DNA from: Lindgomyces ingoldianus
Taxonomy: Eukaryota; Ascomycota; Dothideomycetes; Pleosporales; Lindgomycetaceae
DNA length: 64,000 nucleotides
Reading direction: 5' to 3'
Assembly (NCBI RefSeq): GCF_010093535.1
Contig: NW_022985189.1
Coordinates: 130,432 to 194,431 of the forward strand
Below are positions 22,714 through 31,197 of this stretch, one piece after another. Below the pieces are notes generated by a model. It saw only the letters and a program-made list of their open reading frames with translations. It searched no databases and was not told the DNA's origin. Each line of letters starts with the position of its first letter. Within the stretch, counting starts at the first letter, position 1. A program made the position numbers and the translations under genes.

Positions 22714-22769
22714 TAAAACCGAATATCTACCAATCACTTACCACCCCATCCACCACAAACACTACGGCA

Positions 22770-22997
22770 ATGTCCTCCCCAACCCCTGTCAAATACGTCT
22801 ATATCCCCAACCTAGTCGGCCGCCAAATGCTCCGCATCCCGGTCCTTCTCTGCGAAGACACGTTCGAGACTGCAGACGCCCCGACAATCGCTCCAACACT
22901 TAATCTCGACATTCCCGCAGCATCAGTAGCAACAACTTCATCTTCACGAGCAACATCTCCCGCACCGAGCGTTGAGAGTGTAGAGGAAGAGGAGTGA
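22770..22997 (+). CDS. Small ORF, 75 aa, unknown
   Basis: Starts at ATG 22770 in a favourable context (ggcaATGTC). The first half (VKYVYIPNLVGRQMLRIPVL) looks folded. The second half is Ala/Ser/Thr-rich and ends with an acidic run (ESVEEEE). It lies head-to-head with the 22713-22306 ORF, only 56 bp away. No family is recognised; it may be a genuine small protein or noise. Confidence 0.35.
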   Translation: MSSPTPVKYVYIPNLVGRQMLRIPVLLCEDTFETADAPTIAPTLNLDIPAASVATTSSSRATSPAPSVESVEEEE

Positions 22998-23461
22998 GTG
23001 AAAATGCTTGGCTGCACTTGACTTGGGTCCTGGATTTTATGAAAGATTCTCGTGTTCGATATGGTATCGTGTCGAACAAGGGCTTCAGTAAAAGGGACGA
23101 ATAGCGAGCGAGCAGAGTACTAAGGAACTGGCAAGCCGCAGCACGCTACGCCCGACAACCTCAATCAATTGGAGGAAAAGCACTAGGGCGGATTTTTGAA
23201 TTGAATTGGGAGGTCGACTGATCTTTGAGGATAACTGCAGAGGGAATAGATGAAGGCCGAAGGAGGAGACCAGACAAAATGGACAATCGAGGGTAGAATA
23301 CCCTATTCACGAGATTATGGAAGGAATGGACACAATGCACGACGTATATGATATAGCTACTCTATGATGGAATGCGACTTTAATAACATACTTAGAGAAT
23401 CTTTTTCAATCATCATTTTCTTGCGTCAATGTGACCAATGCAACATTGCTCAAACCCCTCC
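22998..23461. other. Intergenic region
   Basis: A short non-coding interval downstream of the acyl-CoA ligase pseudogene's 3' end. I see no feature. Confidence 0.5.
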
Positions 23462-25301
23462 TCACAGCTTCGCCTTAATTCCATCTCCCTCTCTCGCCCT
23501 ATCCCTCAACCCCCTCCTCAAAATCTTGCCAACCGCATTCTTCGGCAACTCATCAACAAACATGACTCCTCCCCTGAGCTGTTTGTACTCTGCCAAATGA
23601 CTCTTCACAAACACCTTAACATCATCCTCACTCAAAGCCCCCGGGTTCCTCGGCGCCACATAAGCCCTTGGCACCTCACCGCCACCCTCAACCAGTACAC
23701 CCACAACGGCAGCCTCAAGAATCTGCTGATGCATAATCAAATGATTTCCAAATTCCGCCGGTGCAATCTGCAGGACTTTGTATTTGTTTAGTTCCTTCTT
23801 ACGATCGACGATGTAGAACTTGCCGCCGCGGTCAACGGCGATATCTCCTGTGCAGAACCATCCGTCATGGAAAGCCGCATTTGTAGCATCTTCGTTGTCG
23901 AAGTAGCCGTTTGTGACGAACGGGCCTCGAACGATAATTTCGCCTGGTTGCCCGGGGGTCACGTCATAGTCATCGACGATGCGCATTTCCATGTTCGGTA
24001 GGACGGGTGAGATGGAGCCGGTTATGTCGGAGGAGCCGCGTGGCATGGCTGTTACTGCGCCCTGAAAAAAGGTCAGCCAGTTCATTTGCTTTCCATCTTC
24101 CTTCTTGCCCAAATCAAGGAATAAAGAACCCAGTGGGTTAGGGAGGCTTCAGTTGCAAGACCTGTACTCACTGTTGTCCAACTCAACCCTCAAGTCTAAC
24201 TAATCCTCGTCTTCCCCTTTCCCAGTTTCCTATTCGCCGCCTGTTGTAGTTCAGCACCTATCGGTGCTGCGCCTGTGATTGCGATTTCAACGCTATCAAA
24301 TTGATCCGTCACATCCGCGCTCTTCGCAATCTGGAGAAAGATACTCGGCACGGTGTAGAACCCTGCGATCTGTAGCTTCTTGAAGTACTCCAGAAATGGC
24401 ATCCAACTAACTTGGGCATCCAGTACACAGAGCCTGTGGAAAAGAATGGGGAGATTAGGTAGCCAAAAAAGCCAGCGATATGGGCTATTGGGAGATGCGC
24501 GAAGGTCTTGAAGGGCAGGGGTGGGTTCGCCGGCTGTGACGGCGGCGGCGACGTGTGCGCGGGCTTGGATTGAGGGAATGTAGAGTTGGGCGAGCAGATT
24601 GTGGTGGGAGAGCATTACGCCTAGCTAGGAATTAACATCTGAGTCCTCGTCCTTTGTTTTGTTGGAACTTTGAAGTCTGACCTTTTGGCACGCCAGTAGT
24701 CCCCGAGCTATACAGGAGTACAACCAGACTTCTCTTCATCTCCTCTTCATCCGTGACTCGCCGCCAGGTCATCCGCGCTCCATTCTCAACATCCATGTTC
24801 TTTTCACCTTCCAGACTCCTTACCTCCCATTTCGGCTCACTATTAAGCACCACGACACGGACTAATGATAGGCCGATCAGCTTTGCAGCTTCCTTTCCAA
24901 CCTCGATTTTATCTCGACTAACAACTAACCAAAAAACCCCTCCAGCAGCGATGATACCGTAGAACATGGCAGCTACGGCAGGTTGCCCTGACGAACATAC
25001 CACTACAATGTCCTTGTAGTGGCCTCGCGAACCGACTGATAGAGAGTGCCGAGGAAGTGCGCGATGCGTTCCGTGAGAACTTGTAGTGTAGCCTTGGTAA
25101 GATAGATATCTGGGTTCGCCGTGGAAAGATGCAGAAGTGTGTCTTCTTGTGCTAGGATGTGCTCTGAGTCTGTAATTGACTGATCTTAGAGCGTGGGGGA
25201 TGGGAAGTTGCAGACGACTTCGACAGGAACGTACCAAAGAGCAGACTCGTCGAGTCCATATTAGGGATATCCACCGTATTTTCGTTCCGATATATCCGCA
25301 T
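23462..25301 (-). pseudogene. Broken 4-coumarate-CoA-ligase-like acyl-CoA synthetase (ANL superfamily)
   Basis: Begins at 25301 with MRIYRNENTVDIPN and ends at 23462 with AKL, a peroxisomal PTS1-type tripeptide. Recognisable parts are the AMP-binding loop LLYSSGTTGVPKG, HLPIAHIAG, the motif around WFCTGDIA, and FYIVDRKKELNKYK with the C-terminal lysine region LPKNAVGKIL. The gene cannot make one protein. Frame changes occur near 25035, and twice around the HLPIAHIAGFFGYL segment (about 24530 and 24425). Family residues after AAGGVF (about 24950) are missing. At 24198-24190 the conserved motif ISQTWG reads I-S-stop-T-stop-G (TAG for Gln, TGA for Trp). Introns are otherwise still legible, for example GTGAGT to TTTTTTCAG between 24158 and about 24060. 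The family adenylates carboxylic acids and forms CoA thioesters, often in fungal peroxisomes. Confidence 0.85.
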
Positions 25302-25585
25302 TCCATCTCGAGTGCTTGATGTTAGCCGCGGGGCTGAGGCGGGGATCGTCACTGCCACCGAGGTGTTTGGAGCTGCAACGGGCAACCTAGCAATTGGAGT
25401 CAACAGAGGCATATGGTGGCAGTTGGTGGGGCATATGGCAAGTTGGTGGATGCGTCCAATATCTATGCATGGGCACGAAAATGAAGTGTAAGGAATTTGA
25501 AATTAGAAGATTATCCAGCTGCAAATGCATGTTGGTATCTTATAGAACGAAAGGAAAAACTAAAATGAATAGTAGTAGCACGCAC

Positions 25586-25623
<38 letters not shown>

Positions 25624-25648
25624 AAAAATTAGAGAGAATTGAAGCCCT
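25302..25648. other. Intergenic region with microsatellite
   Basis: This separates the SNG1-like gene's 3' end from the pseudogene's 5' end. It contains the TA/TG microsatellite listed separately and nothing else I can support. Confidence 0.5.
25585..25623. repeat. Compound (TA)n(TG)n microsatellite
   Basis: An uninterrupted run of alternating TA changes directly into alternating TG. Such compound purine-pyrimidine tracts are length-variable and can adopt Z-DNA. It sits 3' of the SNG1-like gene. Confidence 0.95.
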
Positions 25649-27148
25649 TCATGCAAACGGGGGGATCGAAGGACCATAGACCTGCCTCTGTTCCAGGGCG
25701 ATCTCTTCAACCGTCCGCTGCCTGTCAAGGCCACCTGATATCGTCCTATTCGCAGTAGTTTGTCTCGAGATTGGATTGCTGGAATCCTCGTGAGGTCTCG
25801 AGATAGCTGCCTCTTCATTCTTGGCTTTACTGCTGCCCTTTCCGTCACCAGTCTGTTGTTCTTGCTCAAACTTGTATGCTAGATGGCAAGCCCGGACATG
25901 TGTCGCACCTGTGGTAATATTTGTGAGAACCCACCAGCTGAATAGAATAGGGAGAGCACGATACAACCGATTATCAGCTCCACCGGTCCAGATGGTAACG
26001 AGGACAGAATAGGCGTTGTAGCTTGGGAGTGCAATTCCCCAGTGGTAGAAGCCGGCTTGAAGCTCCATTGGGCTGAGTGTGCTGGCTATGTTCAAGAATA
26101 CCCATAATAAGACTACGAACGGCATGACTGGCAGAGGGGCAATCGTTGATATTGAGTCTAGGATGAGATAATGAATGTGCATCAACACCCAGAATGTCAT
26201 CCAGGTTAGCACAAACTGGTTTCCGTTGACCTGCCAATCCTCTCTAAATGCCCAGAAATATGCTGTCTGGCAGAGAGCAGCACCGAGGGTGAAGAGAATT
26301 CCGGCTGCGCGACGGATTAATAGGCTGGAGCGAACAGTCATTTTCTTGTAGAGCTGGTGTTGCTGTGATACACCGTTGAGGACGAGGAGGAAGAAAAATT
26401 GCTGAAGGATGGGCATTGCCACGGATATGGTGTTGAATAGAATAACCGAGCCGAATGTATCTTCCTTGATGTTTGTGGCCTTTGCAGTGATCGGATTTAG
26501 GTATGCTTGTACTGCTGCTGTATCGTTTTTGGCAACGAAGGGGTAAGCCTGGGTGCCATTCATCTTAACATATGCGACACGTGTTGCGGATACTAGCTGC
26601 TGAAGGCCGGCTTGCACGACTGAGTTGGCGAAAGTGGTGTAATACTGTTGATTCCAGATGTAATGGAGAGCGTCCACGGAGTTGTAGGTAATAGCAGCTT
26701 GGCCACCCTGAATTGCGTCTTCGAGTCGCTCCGAGGCCCCTTTAGGTGCAAGTATAGCCGCCCAATAGTCCCCTTTCCATACGCTTTGGAACATGTCTTC
26801 CTCCGTGGGGAACTCTTTGGGGGTATGGAAGTCCAGGGAGATAAAGCTGGGTCCCCGCAGTTGCTGGTAGGCAGCCTCCATTGCCTGTCCGATGATTCCG
26901 CTGTCGTAATTTACTGCCAGAACGTGGAAGTTGGCATGTCGGGCCGGAGACTTGTAAAGTGTGCCGTATACGTAAGAGCAGCAGGCTAAGAACCAAAGCA
27001 TGAATGCAATACCTCCTGCTGTTGTCTGCCCAATAAACTTGGTGCGGATACCTTTCCATTCATTGTGGGTAAAGGATGTTCGATTTTCGTTTGCGAGAGT
27101 TGACTTTTGCCTTAGATGGCGAAGGCTCGGTATGCCGATGTGAACCAT
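25649..27148 (-). CDS. SNG1-like (DUF3533) multi-pass membrane protein
   Basis: An intact intronless ORF of 499 aa from ATG 27148. It has an N-terminal membrane helix (about residues 43-65) and an extracytoplasmic region of about 170 residues with the family features (LAVNYDSGIIGQAM, WAAILAPKGASERL, YNSVDALHYIWNQQYY). A cluster of five or so helices follows, from about residue 240 to 415 (for example ILQQFFFLLVLNGVSQQHQL). The tail is Gln/Ser-rich and disordered. This is the layout of yeast Sng1, linked to nitrosoguanidine and drug resistance and to membrane lipid asymmetry. The exact transported or flipped compound is unknown. A TATA-like TATATA lies near 27290 and palindromes lie about 200 bp upstream (see separate entry). 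Confidence 0.85.
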   Translation of the reverse strand: MVHIGIPSLRHLRQKSTLANENRTSFTHNEWKGIRTKFIGQTTAGGIAFMLWFLACCSYVYGTLYKSPARHANFHVLAVNYDSGIIGQAMEAAYQQLRGPSFISLDFHTPKEFPTEEDMFQSVWKGDYWAAILAPKGASERLEDAIQGGQAAITYNSVDALHYIWNQQYYTTFANSVVQAGLQQLVSATRVAYVKMNGTQAYPFVAKNDTAAVQAYLNPITAKATNIKEDTFGSVILFNTISVAMPILQQFFFLLVLNGVSQQHQLYKKMTVRSSLLIRRAAGILFTLGAALCQTAYFWAFREDWQVNGNQFVLTWMTFWVLMHIHYLILDSISTIAPLPVMPFVVLLWVFLNIASTLSPMELQAGFYHWGIALPSYNAYSVLVTIWTGGADNRLYRALPILFSWWVLTNITTGATHVRACHLAYKFEQEQQTGDGKGSSKAKNEEAAISRPHEDSSNPISRQTTANRTISGGLDRQRTVEEIALEQRQVYGPSIPPFA

Positions 27149-27340
27149 GCTTCAGGAGAGAAGGTTTGAAGTGTTTTGTGAATAGAGAATAGGTAGGATA
27201 GGGACTTAGTGGGTCAGATTATGGAAAGACTCTTGGATTGAAGTTGGAAATGCTGATGATGAATGAAACATGGTTACACTTACTCTGAATATATACCCAT
27301 ATCCGCCTGTGCCAGGTCGCTTGTTGAAGGAGGAGCTGCG

Positions 27341-27382
27341 CCGAGGCATCCTCGGCCGAGCTAAACATCACCGGCTGGTGAT
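27341..27382. promoter_or_regulatory. Cluster of palindromes upstream of the SNG1-like gene
   Basis: Three dyad symmetries are packed in 42 bp, about 195-235 bp 5' of the start codon. CCGAGG-CAT-CCTCGG lies at 27341-27355, CTCGGCCGAG at 27351-27360 and ATCACC-GGCT-GGTGAT at 27367-27382. CGG/CCG half-sites in inverted orientation are the usual target of Zn2Cys6 regulators, so this may be an operator for the drug-resistance-type gene. The symmetry is seen directly; the regulator is inferred. Confidence 0.5.
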
Positions 27383-28616
27383 AGTATCTTCAGCGCCGGC
27401 CTCAGGATTAGGCGTAGCTTCGTCATATCTGTAGCGAATGTCGGCGTGAAAGTAAGTCTATAACCGCCCTTGCATCCTAAGCGCCTTGTACATTGCGACA
27501 AGCTGTTAATCGGATGGAACAGAGAAGGAGAAGGGAGCGCGGAAGTGTCCGCATCGGCATGTCGGAGTTGAACTTAAGCCCGGAGAGGCCTGCGACGTCA
27601 TTCATAGTATTTCGGTCGGTATCTTTAAACAATGTCCGATGCGTGGAAACGCAGACGGAGTAAAGCTTAGCAAGGCGAAATTCGTCCGCACTAACACGAC
27701 CCGTGTTAAAAATCTTGACTTCTCGCAAATTAGATGTCCTTGAATCGGCGTCGGAGCACTAAGGTACGATGGATTTCAGGGGAGGTTAGCAAAGCGTCTT
27801 TCATGGCCAGAATGAAATAATCCCCCGACCTCTAGAGTACGTTTCTCTCTTTTGGACGCGTGAAAGAGATTTCCAAAGACGCCCACACAGACTAGTACCA
27901 AAACATGCTAAGCGAACACGTAAGTTGTATTCAAGTACGGATCCTTACCGTCGTCATTCTCGCCCTCACCTTTCTCCACGCATCCATTCATCAGCGCACC
28001 GCCTCTCAATATGCAACGTAAAACCAGAAGATCCCCCCGTCTCATTCCCAAACTTGACTTTGTGAGGCTGACACCATGCCCGTCAAATCTACCCCGGTCA
28101 ATCTTTACTGTGTTTCAACCAATCATACCTCGATAGATTACTACTCATCCACATCGCAGCATTGTTACTATCCAACCGGGGGTGATCCTTACGATAGTTC
28201 TAGAAATTTGTAACGGTTCGCTTTAGAGCCATTGTAAGCCATGCCTAACACGTCCGCTAGATTATCAAACGTATCCCCTATCACATGAGTAGACCTGCTT
28301 TAGTGAGGCGGCTGGGATCTTTTGTATATGGTGCAAGGAGAAGTCCTGTCATTTGGCTAATGATAGAGCCTCTACTATGAAACAGAATACTTAATGCTTT
28401 AAAATCGCTGTAGCCTGGTCGAAATCAGACCAAGCTTTTACATGTTTATAAAGCAAGCCACTGGTAATTTCTTAGTTCCGACATTGGTATTCATTTGCCC
28501 TGAAAGATATGTCGGGATCCCAGTCCACTTTCGTCATTCCTGGGGTGAGCCTTCCTTTCCGCATAGACTCCTGTTCTAGATAACGTACCATGTGAGGTTA
28601 TGGATGGAGCGTCTTC
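27383..28616. other. Intergenic region
   Basis: This is the promoter-distal region between the SNG1-like gene and the possible HET relic. The ORF 27477-27728 (-) has no recognisable motif. No repeats were noticed. Confidence 0.5.
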
Positions 28617-29348
28617 TCATAAGCCAACAAAGTACCTCCCTTTCATATCTGCCTCCTTTTGGAATCTTTGAGCGATACCGGCCATGGTGAGTAACATGTC
28701 ACTAGGGCTTGTAAGATTTTTAGTTTTTTCTCTGGACAGTAGCTGTCTACTGTCAGAGTGTATGCCAACGGAATTGTCCAACGACACGATGTGTGGCATA
28801 TATAGAGCCCTCCTAACCAGTACCCACATTCCTAGAGGATATTTAGTGAGTAAGAACAGTAGGGTGTTGACAATAACCGTTCTTAATGCCCCCATACGTG
28901 AGACTCGATGACTCCTCTCGAACCAAACAAAGTCAAGTACCAGGCCTGGATCAACCCGTTGAGACAATCTCCCTTGCAACCACGCTGGAGGCATACTGAT
29001 ATAGTCTTGGAAGGGAGGGCCCTTGGCTAGAGTGGTCGCCCCACAAAGCAACGAGCGCCAGATTAGAGTTGACATATACTTCCATCTCCCCAGCCTCCCA
29101 GCTCTAATATTCTTGTGCGTCTTTTGTTGGCTTTGAATTATGCGCAGGGCATCTACCATATAGAGGAATAGCCCAGTGTCATAGTGGCAAAGACAGCATA
29201 TTGGAGCCTTTGACCCGAAGCCATCGACATGCTTTGATAGATTTTGAGGAGTGGTTGGAAACTTCCGTTTCCTATGACTCAATAATATGGCAATGCTATA
29301 TATGCGCCTTTCTGAGTGGTACCATCCGGTTTGGATCCAAAGGCGCAC
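28617..29348 (-). pseudogene. Possible relic of a HET-domain (heterokaryon incompatibility) protein
   Basis: A 243-codon open frame that begins with GTG and has no good ATG context. Its last 40 residues, especially NLTSPSDMLLTMAGIAQRF and the following GRYFVGL, resemble the segment after the HET domain in fungal incompatibility proteins. Those usually read (T/S)-x-x-(S/T)-D-K-L-x-A-(L/I)-(S/A)-G-(I/L)-A, then Y-x-A-G-L-W. The stop at 28617-28619 (TGA) falls exactly where the family has Trp, and the frame continues with Glu-Asp-Ala. Upstream, the canonical HET motifs were not found. It is probably an old fragment; a chance resemblance cannot be excluded. Confidence 0.35.
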
Positions 29349-31197
29349 TTATTCTTGTTTTTCTTCACTAGCACACAGTATGCGCGTTGGAAAAATAGGC
29401 TTCTTATGACCGAAACAATCATAGAAAGCTTTGAACTCTTCGATATAAGTCTTCAAGAGGTTGGAAAAATCCTTCGAGAGGGGATAGCTACATTCTGGAA
29501 GGTGGAGACCGTTTGTTACCAACAAATTAGATAGTATTATTGGCACTATGTGGTCCTCACACCAGGTTGGATTCAAAGGTGTCGAGTTTCAAAGTCCTGT
29601 AGGGCCTAATCCGTCTTCAATAGAAGTAACTAACCTTCTATTACATGTAAATTGTTACTAGAAATAGAATCAATAACAATTCATTAGTACTATAATATGA
29701 AATTATATAATTTATTATTTGTGTAAGCCTCTAGAGCTTCAAGAGTTAAAACCATTGATCGCCAAAATCTTGCATTACGTGAAGTGCACGCTAAAACTGC
29801 GTATTGTCGGGCACGTCAGTTCTTTTTAGACTAGTCTTGGAATTTGGACCCCATGGTCAGACTTCCAGGCAACAGAATCGCAACCACACATCGCACATCA
29901 AAAATTTCGCAATACAACACGTCGAAAACTCAGAAGCCATTTTCATCCGCGACAAGCCAGAATGCGGGGAGAGCTAGCACACAAATTATACTCTGATTTC
30001 CCAGAGCTGTAGGTGCAACGCAGCCTTCCAACGAGCGAAACCAGCATGTACTGTGGATATCGAATGCGATGACGGTTGGTATAATATTATTTCCCGTCTC
30101 TCTTTTCTCGTTGCAAAAGCTATCGCAATGGTCTCGACGCTCGATGCCAAGGATTTCACGGTATTCTGCATTAAGGGGAAATTCGGAACATTTCGATTCT
30201 ACATGTCAAGATACACGACTCCGATCCATAGCTTTATTGCGACTGCAATGGAGGAGAGTGGGAAAGTATGTAAAACTTGCGGAGGAGAGAGTAGAAAGCG
30301 TACAGATGAATGGATACGGACAATACGTAATAGTTGTGAAGCGGAAAGGGAGACTTGTGTCGCATTTCTGGTACAGAAACCTTCCTTCCCTGTGCTTCAA
30401 CAGCCCCTACTGCTGTTACTATAGCTCCTACTACCTTCACTATATCCCCTTAGCCATTGCCATGGCCCTCACTGCCCCTGCCATCATAGATGTAAATAAT
30501 ACCCTGCAACAGAGCACTTAAACTTAGACCAATACACTTTACTTCATCAGCTTTCTACATAACTGCATGCTTACACCACCTCTCCATTTGCAACAACTTG
30601 GGCCAGCAGTTTTGTATGAGAATGAGGAGGAGAGATTCTGGAGTCATGGACACTGATTAAAGCCATGGTATCGATATTCAGGAAGCTATACTATCTCAGC
30701 TTTGTGTCAAAGAAGGCTTCGTCTATCAGGGAATGAATCTCTTACCGCATGTTGGCAACTATGATCGTCGCTTCAAAGTTCAATTTAGGCCGAATTTCTA
30801 CTCTCTCCTAAAGCTCTTCTTTAATCTCGCAGCAAACCCGATACATTGAGTTCTCCATATTAGCGTTCCGTGGAAGACGCGAATATTCAGAGCCTTGGTT
30901 TCATTCATGGATCTACATTTGTTGGTGCGGCCCTAATGTTCGTGGCCGCTCTACACGTATTTGGTTCGCCCAATTTTTTTCCCCACACTTGAAATATCTG
31001 CCTCTCTAATCCGTCCTTACATTCATCGCTGGCATTGACTTTTCAACTCGACTTTCTACAATTTCGACACGCTATTGTCGCTACACATGACGACCCCTGA
31101 ACTCCTACGCGACACTGTTCATCTTGCTAGTAGTAGAGATCCACTTCCTCCAAACTCTGGCAACTTTAATACCTGAAGGCTTTTAAGTTTTGAAAAG
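29349..31197. other. Long intergenic region
   Basis: Contains an AT-rich stretch (about 29630-29760) and overlapping short ORFs around 30053-30521 on both strands with no domain or splice support. A CT-rich leader runs up to the ATG at 31198. Confidence 0.5.

Noticed and set aside
22325..22903. 192-codon plus-strand ORF
   Set aside because: It begins with TTG, has no domain, and overlaps two other candidate small ORFs that look no worse.
30053..30521. Two overlapping plus-strand ORFs (123 and 150 codons)
   Set aside because: Both cover the same DNA in different frames, are Ser/Tyr-rich at the end without motifs, and have no splice support.
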